From Candidatus Mnemosynella biddleae (GTDB lineage: Archaea > Halobacteriota > Archaeoglobi > Mnemosynellales > Mnemosynellaceae), in NCBI GenBank assembly GCA_002011165.2, contig MTMI02000009.1, positions 1 to 64,000 on the forward strand: 64,000 nt of DNA, in the 5' to 3' direction. Below are positions 52,974 through 62,208 of the stretch, one piece after another. The notes beneath the pieces were generated by a model. It made no database searches and was not told where the DNA came from. It worked only from the letters and a program-made list of their open reading frames with translations. The translations under genes were made by a program, and so were the position numbers. The stretch's first letter is position 1. Every line of letters starts with the position of its first letter.

Positions 52974-53572
52974 TTCCCTCGACCCTTGTGAGCTCTTATA
53001 CTCGGAAAGTTCTTTTCTCTCCCTCTACCCTTTCTTTTTCTCATACCTCTGTTCTTCCTTCCTTCAGAAGTCTTCCCTCTGAAAACCCTTCCTTTATGAG
53101 AAGGATGGCAAATCCAATTAAGATTCTTGTCGCTCTTTATTACTGGGTGATATGGATCCACTAGGATGACTTCAAACCACTTGTATCTTCCATCTTCTCC
53201 CACGTAGTATGAGTTCAAAACTTCTAGATTTGGAAATCTCCGTGCTGCCCTCTCTTCTGCAATTCTTTTCAGACTTTTTCCTCTCGTTATCTTATTAACT
53301 CCCATTCTCACCGTTCTTCTACCCTTTCTGAACCTCGATTTTCTAGCTCCGCCCCTTCTCACACGCACTCTCACAACTATTATTCCCTGCTTCGCTTTAT
53401 ATCCGAGAGCTCTCGCTCTGTCTATTCTCGTGGGTCTCTCAACTCGAACAACTGGTGGATCTCTCCTCCACTGAATATAGCGTTCCCATAGAATCTCTCT
53501 CAACGGTTCTTCTGAGGGTCTCTTCCAGAGTTCTCCTATGAAATTATATACTGACTTCACCCCACTCACCAT
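52970..53572 (-). CDS. rpl15e: Ribosomal protein L15e
   Basis: 200 aa, highly basic. [60 protein letters not shown] and [33 protein letters not shown] are strictly conserved features. First gene of the superoperon. Confidence 0.96.
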   Translation of the reverse strand: MVSGVKSVYNFIGELWKRPSEEPLREILWERYIQWRRDPPVVRVERPTRIDRARALGYKAKQGIIVVRVRVRRGGARKSRFRKGRRTVRMGVNKITRGKSLKRIAEERAARRFPNLEVLNSYYVGEDGRYKWFEVILVDPYHPVIKSDKNLNWICHPSHKGRVFRGKTSEGRKNRGMRKRKGRGREKNFPSIRAHKGRGK

Positions 53573-53612
53573 CCGCAGTTTTACGGTTCAGCCAAAATGG
53601 CCACATCCCAGC

Positions 53613-53663
53613 GGGATCTCTCCCGCCACTTCAGTGTTTCAAATGTAATTCTCGAATTTAAAT
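53613..53663 (-). promoter_or_regulatory. Superoperon promoter and leader hairpin
   Basis: A TATA-like ATTTAAAT at 53656-53663 lies about 85-90 bases before the L15e start, so a leader of about 60 bases is expected. On the minus strand that leader has a GC-rich hairpin (GCGGGA-GAGA-TCCCGC, about 53613-53630). A ribosomal-protein autoregulatory role is possible but unproven. The rest of 53664-53815 shows nothing I can name. Confidence 0.35.
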
Positions 53664-53815
53664 GTTACTATTGACGTTCTAGGGAATGTCCAAAGTTTTT
53701 TATTCCTTTGATAAGGACTTTAGAAGACAATGCGATTAAATCACTCAGTATCATCATTCTTTTATCGCTACTAGGAATATCCGATTGAACTTTAATTTTA
53801 GTGTTCCATTTTCAT

Positions 53816-54559
53816 CTAATTGATGTTTAAATGCTTTTTTTTCACGATTTCTTTGAATGCCAAGATGTAGTCTTCTGTCAGCTCCATATCGTAGTATTCT
53901 TGGTTCAGATACCCAGCTATTGCACCTAAAGAAAATATCTTAAATATCTCTTCGGCGTGTGTTCTGTTACGATCGTTTCAATTTTAAAAAACAACTTTAA
54001 AACCACATTTTTCAAGTAGAGATTTATATTCTTCTGCGGTTTCAAGGAAGAACCACGGTTCCTTAAAATGAGAAAATATTTCTTTCGTTCTCTTATCTCT
54101 CTCCACCATTTCGATAGCTTCTATAAAATTGGGGTATATATTTTCTTCGCAGGTGCCTGAATTCCAATTCTTCCATTCCTCCTCAATGCTCTGTAGCAGT
54201 TCTTTATCCGCCTTCTCCGGATCTTTAAACCACTGGAAAGCTGAGTTACAAAAAATGACATCAAAACTTACCTCATACTCCATTTCCTCTGCACTTTTAA
54301 CCTCGTACATTATGTCCAACCCTTTACTTTTTTCAATAGCCTCTCTTATCATCCCTTCAGAGGGATCAATTCACACAACTTTTCCATTCGTCAGACTCCT
54401 TATCTTTCTCGTTAAATGCCCAGTCCCCACCCCAAATCCAAAACATCCTCATTATCTCTGATTTTTCAAGAGTTTCAGCAGTATTTCTGACGCTGATTTT
54501 TGAACGATGGCAAGTTTTTCATATTCTGTCGCAATTTTCGAGAAATCTATTCTACTCAT
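53816..54559 (-). pseudogene. Decayed SAM-dependent methyltransferase
   Basis: Joined minus-strand frames read MSRIDFSKIATEYEKLA, then EDVLDLG-VGTGHLTRKI (SAM motif I), NGKVV-stop-IDPSEGMIREAIEK (motif II), SFDVIFCNSAFQWFKDP (motif IV), LLEKCGFKVV and finally GAIAGYLNQEYYDMELTEDYILAF. At least three frameshifts (near 54450, 54435 and 53985) and one in-frame TGA (near 54375) separate the parts. The order and spacing are those of a class I methyltransferase of the ubiE/trans-aconitate type. Still clearly readable, so decay seems recent. Confidence 0.8.
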
Positions 54560-54602
54560 AAATCTGTTCTCCAGCTGATGCGATGAAATAAACAAGTTGT
54601 TT

Positions 54603-55184
54603 TTAATCTTCATAGTAGAATTTCTCCACCACAGCTCTATTTCCTTTTATCTCAACTCCTTCTAATTCAAGCAAAGCTTTTTTCATTTCTGCTCCACCTT
54701 CATAACCTCCCAAGCTACCATCAGATCTTATGGTTCGATGACATGGAATGATAAGAGGAAAAGGATTTCTTGCAAGAGCCCTTCCCACTGCTCTTACTGC
54801 TCCAGCTCTTCCAAGATGATTTGCTATGAGTTTATACGTGCTTACTTTCCCCCTCGGAATTCCATATTGGGCGATAAGAACCTCTCGCTGAAAAGGCGGA
54901 AGAAATTCTAGAGTAACAATATCGAGATCAAAGCTAACTCTCTCACCTCTCAAAAAAGCTTCAATTTTCTCAACTGTCCTCTCAATTTCATCACAAATCC
55001 CATCTTTAGCCTCAGGGTAAGTTTCCTCTGTAATAACTTCTGCTGAAATTTGTGGTTTGGACAAAATAACTCTAAGAATTTTTGGGTTTTCTTCGAAAAA
55101 TGACCAAATGATGACCACAGAACTGAATTGAGAAGACTTTATTGTGACTTTTTTTAGTTCCTTTTTGATTAACTTCTTCGTCAT
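54603..55184 (-). CDS. ogt: Methylated-DNA-protein-cysteine methyltransferase
   Basis: 193 aa. Repairs O6-alkylguanine. The active cysteine Cys148 is in PLIIPCHR (143-150); the helix-turn-helix RGKVSTYKLIANHLG and RAVGRALARNPFP are typical, as is SLGGYEGG. It overlaps the TPR gene's stop by four bases. Confidence 0.93.
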   Translation of the reverse strand: MTKKLIKKELKKVTIKSSQFSSVVIIWSFFEENPKILRVILSKPQISAEVITEETYPEAKDGICDEIERTVEKIEAFLRGERVSFDLDIVTLEFLPPFQREVLIAQYGIPRGKVSTYKLIANHLGRAGAVRAVGRALARNPFPLIIPCHRTIRSDGSLGGYEGGAEMKKALLELEGVEIKGNRAVVEKFYYED

Positions 55185-56149
55185 TCTTCTCTCTTCTTTA
55201 GATTTTTCCTTGCTTCTTCAGCTTCTTTGGTCATCCCAAGCTTCTCATAAGCTTCTGCAACATGTTTCCACCAAGCATTATCTTTTTCAGCCTCTTTCAG
55301 ACAGTATTCGAGATACTTCTTATAGGCTTCTCTGGCTCTCTCTTCTTCTCCGAGCTCTTCGTAGATCGTGGCAACATCTTCCCAAAAGACTCCTTCTTCC
55401 TCGGCTTCTTTGAGATAATAGTCCAAAGACCTTCTCATCGCTTCCCTCCACTTCCCTTCATCCCCTATCTCTTTCCACAGCTTCGCAACATCTTCCCAAA
55501 ACCATGGTTCCTCTCCAGCATATTTTTCAAGACATTCCGCAGCTCTTTCTTTCTTTTCAGCTCTCTTCCAGAACTCATAAGCTTCTTTCCAGTAGTACGA
55601 ATCCTCATTCTTCTTCGCGAGCTCCTCATAAATTTCAGCGGCTCTCTCAAATTTCTGAGCTCTCTCATAACACCAAGCAGCAGATTCCAGCATCTTCGCC
55701 CTTAAATAACATTCTGCTGCTTTTTCGTAATTTCCTCTTTTCTCGTATTTCTTTCCAGCACTTCTGTAATTTCCGGCTTTTTCCAGTGCTTCCGCACTCC
55801 TTAACCTCTCTGAAATCTTCAAATCCGGTTCTGAGATCCACCAGAAAATGAAAAGACCTATTGCTATGAAAAAGATGATGACATAGGCAACATGCAGAGG
55901 ATTCCAGAAATAGCAGTTGTAGAATCCATAAGAAGAAATTCCTAGAAAGATTAAAGAGAGAGCTGAGAATTTTGATCTAGCATATATCAAGACTCCAGAG
56001 AGGAGGAGGAAAAGAACAAGTAAACTTAAGAAAGCGAGAGCCAAAGTTATTCTCAAGAAGGTGAGAATGCCAAAATAGTGAACTATAGCTCCTGAGACGA
56101 CCAAAACCATTGCGAGAATCCCAAACATAATTGCAGTCAATTTCTCCAT
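55181..56149 (-). CDS. Membrane protein with TPR-like repeats
   Basis: 322 aa. Four hydrophobic helices occupy about residues 5-25, 30-52, 62-80 and 87-107. The rest is cytoplasmic helical repeats with A-x-x-Y-E-x-x-G/R patterns (SAGKKYEKRGNYEKAAECYLRAKM, SAAWCYERAQKFERAAEIYEELAKK). Later repeats are spaced by W-rich turns (EPWFWEDVAKLWKEIGDEG, VFWEDVATIYEELGEEE). This combination is not a family I know by name; a scaffold at the membrane is likely. Confidence 0.7.
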   Translation of the reverse strand: MEKLTAIMFGILAMVLVVSGAIVHYFGILTFLRITLALAFLSLLVLFLLLSGVLIYARSKFSALSLIFLGISSYGFYNCYFWNPLHVAYVIIFFIAIGLFIFWWISEPDLKISERLRSAEALEKAGNYRSAGKKYEKRGNYEKAAECYLRAKMLESAAWCYERAQKFERAAEIYEELAKKNEDSYYWKEAYEFWKRAEKKERAAECLEKYAGEEPWFWEDVAKLWKEIGDEGKWREAMRRSLDYYLKEAEEEGVFWEDVATIYEELGEEERAREAYKKYLEYCLKEAEKDNAWWKHVAEAYEKLGMTKEAEEARKNLKKREE

Positions 56150-56217
56150 GTGCCCAAATATCTTTTAATCATTATTTTAAATTTTTTGTAAGAGAAGATA
56201 AACTGGAGGGAGGGAAT

Positions 56218-56898
56218 ATGAGAGAAGAGATTGAGGTCTTAGCAAAAAATCTTGGAGCAGATTTTATTGGGATTGCAGATTTGAAATTTTTGAAAGAATA
56301 TGAGACTTATCCGGAGAACATTCTTGAACATTACATAAGAGGAATTGTTATAGGAATTAAAGTTGTCGAGGATGTCTTTGATTTCTTTCCAAGTAGGGAG
56401 TTCTATGCAACAGCCTACGAGATTATTAACAGAAAGTTGGATGAAATTGCATACACAATTTCAAAATTCATAGAAAGAAAGGGTTACCGTGCTCTTCCTA
56501 TTCCTGCCTCGAAGAATCTTCAGAAGCTTAAATGGAGAAGTTTCATCTCGCATAAAGCCATAGCAAGAGCCTCTGGAATTGGATGGATCGGGAAGTCTTC
56601 TCTGCTTATCACTCCTCAATATGGTCCGAGAGTCAGATTGGCAAGCGTTTTAACCAATATGCCCCTCGAGGCTGGAGAACCGATGAAGAACAAATGCGGA
56701 GGGTGCAGAAAGTGCGTAGAGAATTGTCCTCCAAAAGCGATAAAGGAAATGGAATTTGAAGATTATCCAGAAAGTAGAGAACTAGTCTTCGATGTTGATA
56801 AATGCGCATCAGAGACTGGAAAATATCTTAAAGATCTGGATATCGGTGCGAGAGTTTGTGGAATATGCATCAAAGTTTGTCCAATAGGAAAAAATTGA
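56218..56898 (+). CDS. QueG-like ferredoxin-domain protein
   Basis: 226 aa from the ATG after GGAGGGA. KAIARASGIGWIGKSSLLITPQYGPRVRLASVLTNM and KCGGCRKCVENCPPKAI, with the last CGICIKVCPIG, are shared with epoxyqueuosine reductase (COG1600). Real QueG is far longer, so this short archaeal form may be a different reductase with two 4Fe-4S clusters. With a queuine-type TGT in the window a link to queuosine is worth testing, but the genes are 50 kb apart. Confidence 0.7.
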   Translation: MREEIEVLAKNLGADFIGIADLKFLKEYETYPENILEHYIRGIVIGIKVVEDVFDFFPSREFYATAYEIINRKLDEIAYTISKFIERKGYRALPIPASKNLQKLKWRSFISHKAIARASGIGWIGKSSLLITPQYGPRVRLASVLTNMPLEAGEPMKNKCGGCRKCVENCPPKAIKEMEFEDYPESRELVFDVDKCASETGKYLKDLDIGARVCGICIKVCPIGKN

Positions 56899-56900
56899 TG

Positions 56901-58070
56901 TTATTTCTTTACGAAAACTATTTTTATTACATCTCCATCACTCAACTCATACTTCTCCCCAAGTCTTCTCTTCGTTTTTGCATCAACCGCATAAAGGAAA
57001 GACTCTCCTATGTCAGTGTGAATTTCATAAGCCAGATCTCTCGCAGTTGAACCTCTGTTCATGAGATAAGCATCTGGAAGTACATTCCCTTCACTGTCCG
57101 TGAATTTATTCTCATCTTCAACAGGATAGACGACGATCATTTCAAGCAGATCTAAAACAAGTTTGTTTATGCACTGCTGAACTCCAGTGCCATTGAATTT
57201 CTTCATAAAACTTCTTATTTTTTCGAGAGCTTTTTCCTGAGCTTTGTTCAATTTTCCGACAATCTCAAAATCATCGTCTCCGGGAATATACTCTATAAGT
57301 CCCTTCTCCTGGGCCATTCTCAATACAAGTTCAGCTTCGGCCATCGTAGGGATAGCATCAAATTCCCTCACTAGTCTCTTTATATTCTCCTCCGGAGCAA
57401 CATCTGCCTTATTTGCTGAGATAACTCTCGGCTTCATTTCAACGATTTTCATACATAAATCCTTTAAATCATCCTCGCTCCACTTTTCCACATTTTTGTC
57501 GAGTTTCAGAGTTTCAAGAGCTCTTCTAATTTCTTCTGCAGTAACTCCAGCACCGTGAAGTTGTGAAGCAAGTGCTTCGTGAACCTCAAGACGCTCTAAA
57601 TTTATTCTTTTCGCCACACGTCCCCAATTTCTCGTGAGAATTCCAAAATACCACATAGCGAACTCCTTTTCAAGAAAAAGTATATCCTCCACTGGATCGT
57701 GCTCTCCTATGTTCACAGGATTTCCCTCACTGTCTGTGCCCCCAGAAGCATCGACGACGTGAATGAAACCATTAGCCTGTCTTAGATTATCAAGGAATTC
57801 ATTTCCGAGACCCTTTCCTTTATGAGCATCTGGGACTAAACCAGCAACATCTATGATCTTTATTGGAACGAATCTCCAATTCTTCACACACTTTCCGCAC
57901 TCAACTTTCAGCTCTCTGCAAACGCAAGGAACTCTAACATGAGTTACACCATTATGAGCATCTATAGTTGTGAAAGGATAATTGGCTATTGGAACGTCAA
58001 CCATCGTCGAAGCTTTGAAAAAGGTTGATTTTCCACAGTTTGGTTTTCCCGCAAGACCTATTGAGACCAT
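56901..58070 (-). CDS. ychF: YchF-family translation-associated GTPase/ATPase
   Basis: 389 aa from ATG 58070. P-loop GKPNCGKST (8-16), IDVAGLVPDAHKGKGLGN (G3), SANKAD for base recognition and a C-terminal TGS domain (RGSTARDLAYEIHTDIGESFLYAVDAKT...GDVIKIVFVKK). The archaeal form keeps a Cys-rich insert (CVCRELKVECGKC). The start at 58070 lies one base after the stop of the small upstream gene. Confidence 0.92.
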   Translation of the reverse strand: MVSIGLAGKPNCGKSTFFKASTMVDVPIANYPFTTIDAHNGVTHVRVPCVCRELKVECGKCVKNWRFVPIKIIDVAGLVPDAHKGKGLGNEFLDNLRQANGFIHVVDASGGTDSEGNPVNIGEHDPVEDILFLEKEFAMWYFGILTRNWGRVAKRINLERLEVHEALASQLHGAGVTAEEIRRALETLKLDKNVEKWSEDDLKDLCMKIVEMKPRVISANKADVAPEENIKRLVREFDAIPTMAEAELVLRMAQEKGLIEYIPGDDDFEIVGKLNKAQEKALEKIRSFMKKFNGTGVQQCINKLVLDLLEMIVVYPVEDENKFTDSEGNVLPDAYLMNRGSTARDLAYEIHTDIGESFLYAVDAKTKRRLGEKYELSDGDVIKIVFVKK

Positions 58071-58071
58071 T

Positions 58072-58326
58072 TTATCCCAACCCGTATTTTTCCCAATCTC
58101 CTCGTTTTCTCTTTCCAAATACGTGAACTCCGTGCTCTTTTATTAGCTCCTTCAAAAATTCCGCTGCGTCTGGAGTGATCTCCTCTTTTCTTTCAAAGAA
58201 ATCTATTATTTCAAAAGCCTCCTCTTCAGTCTCACAAACCTGAAGATGATCGAGAACTGTAGGATAGATTGAGTCGTATCTTTCAAGCTCTTTATAGAGA
58301 TTTGGGAAGAGTTTTTTAAAGCTCAT
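58072..58326 (-). CDS. DUF2095-type archaeal protein
   Basis: 84 aa starting at ATG 58326 (MSFKKLFPNLYKELERYD). The rest (VLDHLQVCETEEEAFEIIDFFERKEEITPDAAEFLKELIKEHGVHVFGKRKRGDWEKYGL) matches small archaeal DUF2095 proteins. Function unknown. It precedes ychF by one base and slightly overlaps apgM's frame upstream region. Confidence 0.75.
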   Translation of the reverse strand: MSFKKLFPNLYKELERYDSIYPTVLDHLQVCETEEEAFEIIDFFERKEEITPDAAEFLKELIKEHGVHVFGKRKRGDWEKYGLG

Positions 58327-58328
58327 TT

Positions 58329-59534
58329 TCAAGCACCAAATTTTTCGCTTCTTCCTGTAAGATCCATTAATATTGGGATAATATCTCTTCCTCTTATTCT
58401 GCAAAGTCCTCCTTTCGCCGCTTCCAACTCGGTAAACCTCTTGACCTCATCTCTTCTCACGCCATCTCCACAGATCAACAGAGGAACGGGATCACCAGTA
58501 TGATCTTTCACGTTCACTGGGGTGGTGTGGTCTGAAGTGATCACAATAAATGCATCAACTCCGAGAAGTGCTTCCAGCGCTTCATCCACTCTCTCTACAA
58601 ACTTCTTCTTCATCTCGAAATTTCCATCATGCCCAGCTTCATCTCCTCCTTTTATGTTTACAAAAACGAAATCGTAGTCTTCAAGAGACTCAACAGCTTT
58701 CTCGATTTTTCCTTTAACGTTTGAATCCACACCTCCAGTAGCACCTTTAACGTGAAGAATATCCATTCCTAAGAATCTTCCTATTCCAAGGACAAGAGTT
58801 GCTGCAGCTATCACACATCCTCTCATTTTTGTCTTCTCCTCAAATCTTTTTAGCTTAGGTGCAACTCCTCCTCCTCTGATGAGAATTACATTTGCCTCCG
58901 GCTCTCCTACTCTCCTCCTCTCCTCATTCAGCGGATGGGAAGATAGAATCTCATGAGCTCTCTTCATAAACTCATTAAGCACTCTGGCAGTCTTTTCAGC
59001 TTTGGGATCGAGAGCTTTAATATCTTTAATCGGATGACCTTCTCTTTTCGGATCAGAATCCATTACTTGATAACTTAATCCCTCTCCCCTGAGAACCAGA
59101 GCTGCTCTATGACCTACGCCAGCTTTAAAAAGAATCTTAACTCCTTCAATCTCTGGTATCTCTCTGCTTATTGCTTCGGCCAAAATCTCTCCGTCTTTTA
59201 TCCTTCCCGCTCTTCTGTCAACTACAATTCCATTCTTCAAAGTTGCAAAATTACACCTGAAAGCGATATCTCCTGGTTTGACCTCTATACCAGCTCCCGC
59301 AGCCTCAAAAGGACCTCTTCCAGTGTAGATCTTCAGAGGATTATATCCCAAAAGAGCAAGATGAGAAGTATCAGATCCCATTCTCATTCCCGGTTTAAAG
59401 ACGTCCACAATTCCAAGAATCCCCCTCTCAGCAAGAACATCCAAATTAGGAGTTGAGGCACTAGAGAGAGGTGTCTTCCCATTCACGGGTCTGTCTGCAA
59501 TACCATCAAGAACTATGAAAATAATCTTGTCCAT
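58329..59534 (-). CDS. apgM: Cofactor-independent phosphoglycerate mutase (archaeal)
   Basis: 401 aa. [30 protein letters not shown] (catalytic Ser), [18 protein letters not shown] and [11 protein letters not shown] are ApgM signatures. Converts 3- to 2-phosphoglycerate. Promoter region is the 43-base gap before the M20 gene. Confidence 0.93.
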   Translation of the reverse strand: MDKIIFIVLDGIADRPVNGKTPLSSASTPNLDVLAERGILGIVDVFKPGMRMGSDTSHLALLGYNPLKIYTGRGPFEAAGAGIEVKPGDIAFRCNFATLKNGIVVDRRAGRIKDGEILAEAISREIPEIEGVKILFKAGVGHRAALVLRGEGLSYQVMDSDPKREGHPIKDIKALDPKAEKTARVLNEFMKRAHEILSSHPLNEERRRVGEPEANVILIRGGGVAPKLKRFEEKTKMRGCVIAAATLVLGIGRFLGMDILHVKGATGGVDSNVKGKIEKAVESLEDYDFVFVNIKGGDEAGHDGNFEMKKKFVERVDEALEALLGVDAFIVITSDHTTPVNVKDHTGDPVPLLICGDGVRRDEVKRFTELEAAKGGLCRIRGRDIIPILMDLTGRSEKFGA

Positions 59535-59577
59535 CGCATCCTTCTAAGCTCTGCATCTAAATAATAATTTTGGCGTT

Positions 59578-60555
59578 TCATAAAAGCTCGTTCAATTTTA
59601 TAAGGACTTTTTTGGCTTTGAGGATTTCCTCAACTTTTATCCTTTCTCGCTCGGTATGAGCGAATTGAAGCTCTCCAGGACCCCAAACAACTGTTTTCCA
59701 TCCTTCTTTTTTCAAATTCACCGCATCTGTCCATGATTTCATTAGTGAATATTCGACTTTAATTCCACATTTTTTGAGAGCGGTCTCGAGTATCTCAAAA
59801 GGTTCTTCTTTAAATCCTTGAGAAGCTTCCACGACATCGAATTCTCCGTATTCTTTGAGGATTTCCTCAATTTCTTTCAGAATATCTTGGGTTTTCTTTT
59901 CGGGTGGAATCAAAAATTCAAAGGACATCTCGCATAGATCTGGTATTCTATGTCTCTCGTCTCCAGAACGGATCATCTTGACAACGCTCTTAACGGGGAG
60001 TTTTTGGAGATCCCTCAAAACTCTTAACGATTTTTCGATTGGATTATCTCCATATTCAGGATAAGATGCGTGGGATGATGTTCCCCTCACTTTTAGAAGG
60101 ATTTCGATAGATCCGTAGTGTTCTCTTGCAATTTTCAGTTCTGTGGGTTCCATCACAATTGCCAATCCTTTAAAGCTCTTGGAGAATTCTAAACTTCCTC
60201 TTCCACCCTCCTCCTCATCACTGAGAAAAGCAATATTGAATTTCAGATCTTCAATTTCATTCAAAGCTAAGAGAAGTGAGACAATGCTACCTTTTGCATC
60301 ACTTACTCCATCCCCGTATGCGAAAGTTCCACCAAAGCTGAAAGGATTGGCCGAAGGCACAACATCAACATGAGTAACAATCCAGAGGTTACTCTCTCCT
60401 AAAACTAGAAGGTTTTTTACATCTTTTCCAAAGATTTTTGGAGAGAATCCGAGATCAAGAAGTTCGTCTTTAAGAAACTGTAAAATCTCGTCCTCCCTTC
60501 CAGAAGGAGATTCTATTTCAACGAGCTTCTTTAGGAGCTCAATCTCTTTCATCAT
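59578..60555 (-). CDS. M20-family amidohydrolase (ArgE/LysK/DapE type)
   Basis: 325 aa. Metal ligands are in THVDVVP (H62, D64), GDGVSDAKGS (D85), SDEEEGGRG (E113, E114) and LQFAHTERE (His). The dimerisation lobe has GTSSHASYPE. Length fits N-acetyl-lysine/ornithine deacetylases of archaea, but substrate is not decided. Its start codon overlaps the start of the divergent GNAT gene. Confidence 0.85.
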   Translation of the reverse strand: MMKEIELLKKLVEIESPSGREDEILQFLKDELLDLGFSPKIFGKDVKNLLVLGESNLWIVTHVDVVPSANPFSFGGTFAYGDGVSDAKGSIVSLLLALNEIEDLKFNIAFLSDEEEGGRGSLEFSKSFKGLAIVMEPTELKIAREHYGSIEILLKVRGTSSHASYPEYGDNPIEKSLRVLRDLQKLPVKSVVKMIRSGDERHRIPDLCEMSFEFLIPPEKKTQDILKEIEEILKEYGEFDVVEASQGFKEEPFEILETALKKCGIKVEYSLMKSWTDAVNLKKEGWKTVVWGPGELQFAHTERERIKVEEILKAKKVLIKLNELL

Positions 60556-61048
60556 GGAAAAATTGAAAAATCACATGGATAAATATTGTTCCGTGATAGA
60601 AATTGCCGATGAGTCTGATGAGGAGTGTTTCGTTGAACTTTATGAGCTCTCCTATAAGGGTCTTGAGGAGTATGCTTATCGTCGCAGACGTGAAATAAGA
60701 AGTTATTTTAGATGGTTGAAGAAGAGAGACGAAGAAGGTATTTTTAAGTTTATCATCAATGGGGAGATCGTTGCTTTTTTAGCTTGCGACTCTAATTGGG
60801 TTAGCTACTTCGATTCTAAGGAAGTTGGCGAGATTCACGAGCTCTTCGTCCATCCAGATTATAGACGTAGAGGAATAGCCAGAAAGCTTGTGAAAAGAGC
60901 CTTCGAATATTTTAGAGATAGGAGACTCGATCTATGCGAACTCTGGGTCGGAGAGAAGAATGATATTGCAAAGAAATTCTATGCTTCAATTGGATTTAGA
61001 GAATTAGGAACATGGGGGAAATGGGTCCGAATGATCAGAGAAATTTAA
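60554..61048 (+). CDS. GNAT-family N-acetyltransferase
   Basis: 164 aa. VGEIHELFVHPDYRRRGIARKLVKRAFEYF is the acetyl-CoA-binding motif (R/Q-x-x-G-x-G/A), then VGEKNDIAKKFYASIGFRELG. Start may instead be ATG 60575. It is divergent to the M20 gene with overlapping start codons and convergent with scpB (four-base overlap). Substrate unknown. Confidence 0.88.
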   Translation: MEKLKNHMDKYCSVIEIADESDEECFVELYELSYKGLEEYAYRRRREIRSYFRWLKKRDEEGIFKFIINGEIVAFLACDSNWVSYFDSKEVGEIHELFVHPDYRRRGIARKLVKRAFEYFRDRRLDLCELWVGEKNDIAKKFYASIGFRELGTWGKWVRMIREI

Positions 61049-61545
61049 GAGCCTTCCTTTCTCAGTTTTTCTTCAATTTTCTTTTTGAGCTCTTCAACAC
61101 TGCTAACTCCGAAATAATCCAGAAAAAGCTTTGAAGTTTTTATTATCTTCGTTCTGCCATATGGTTTGACTTCTATGAGCTTCCTATTTTCAAGCTCCTC
61201 CACATGTCCATACGCTTTATTTCCTCTGATTTTTACGAGTTCTGATTGTTTTATGGGCTGTTTTGAGACAATGACGGCAAGAGTTCTCAAAACCGAACTG
61301 CTGAGGTCTGTTGGGGCAAAATCCTTCACAACCTCTGCATATTCATGAGTGAGTTGCATTACGAATCTTTCATCGATAGATACTATTTCAATTGGAGATC
61401 CTCTCTCCCTATACTCTTCCTTGAGCTCCTCGATTAACCTAAGAACTTCGGACTTTTTCATCGAAAGGAGCTCGCAGAGTTTGTAAATTGGAATGGGTTT
61501 TGAGGAAACAAAAAGGGCGGCCTCTATAACTCTTTTTGGATTCAA
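61045..61545 (-). CDS. scpB: Segregation and condensation protein B
   Basis: 166 aa with two winged helices: EAALFVSSKPIPIYKLCELLSMKKSEVLRLIEELKEEYRERGSPIEIVSI, and LRTLAVIVSKQPIKQSELVKIRGNKAYGHVEELENRKLIEVKPYGRT. It overlaps scpA by four bases and forms the kleisin complex with ScpA and SMC. Confidence 0.9.
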   Translation of the reverse strand: MNPKRVIEAALFVSSKPIPIYKLCELLSMKKSEVLRLIEELKEEYRERGSPIEIVSIDERFVMQLTHEYAEVVKDFAPTDLSSSVLRTLAVIVSKQPIKQSELVKIRGNKAYGHVEELENRKLIEVKPYGRTKIIKTSKLFLDYFGVSSVEELKKKIEEKLRKEGS

Positions 61546-62177
61546 CTATCCGCCCTCCTTTTTATGTAGAGTTCTTTGAAAATTTCAGGTTGTTCCAATA
61601 TTATAGTTCCACGAGAAGCAAGATACAGGAGTGGTAAATATAATGAGATGACCTTCCTTGGATTGTTGTCTTCTGAGATAAGGGAAGAGAATGGGATTGC
61701 GTTCATTTTCTTCAACTTTTCTTCAATTACCTCTTTTACAAATTCTATGCTTTTTTCAACCTCTTCTTCATGGGCTATTTTCGTGACGTCCTCTTTAATC
61801 CCTCTCTCTCTTTTTCTTCTCCTCTCATATCTTCTCAATTCAACTCTTTCCGCAGCCTTTAGTTCTTCAATGAGATCCTGAAGCGTTATGGGACGAGAAG
61901 GAAATCTTTTTACAACAGGTTTTATTTCAGGATACTCAGGGGAATCATAGAAATCTTCTTCAAGCTCTATAATCTCCTCGACCTCTTCTTCCTCTTCTTC
62001 CACTTTCACAAGAACATCGGATTTCATTCTGAGAAGAATTGAAGCATAGAGAAGCGTTCTTCCAGAAATTCTCAGATCGAGTTTTCTCATCTCCTCAAGT
62101 CGTCTCAGAAATTTATCAGTGACCTCGACTATGTCTATGTTCCAAGGATCTATCTCTCCTCTCTCTGCCATTTCCAC
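61542..62177 (-). CDS. scpA: Segregation and condensation protein A (kleisin)
   Basis: 211 aa as called at ATG 62177. RGEIDPWNIDIVEVTDKFLRRLEEMRKLDLRISGRTLLYASILLRMKS is the kleisin N-terminus, an acidic linker follows (EEEEEEVEEIIELEEDF), and the C-terminal winged helix ends the protein. The open frame continues upstream as INEEFEQPIKILVE, matching the usual P-x-x-I-L-V start region, back to a TGA at 62216-62214. The only candidate start codons before 62177 are GTG 62183 or a non-standard ATT overlapping the smc stop, so the true start is unclear. Confidence 0.88.
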   Translation of the reverse strand: MEMAERGEIDPWNIDIVEVTDKFLRRLEEMRKLDLRISGRTLLYASILLRMKSDVLVKVEEEEEEVEEIIELEEDFYDSPEYPEIKPVVKRFPSRPITLQDLIEELKAAERVELRRYERRRKRERGIKEDVTKIAHEEEVEKSIEFVKEVIEEKLKKMNAIPFSSLISEDNNPRKVISLYLPLLYLASRGTIILEQPEIFKELYIKRRADS

Positions 62178-62208
62178 AAGAATCTTTATGGGCTGTTCAA
62201 ATTCTTCG

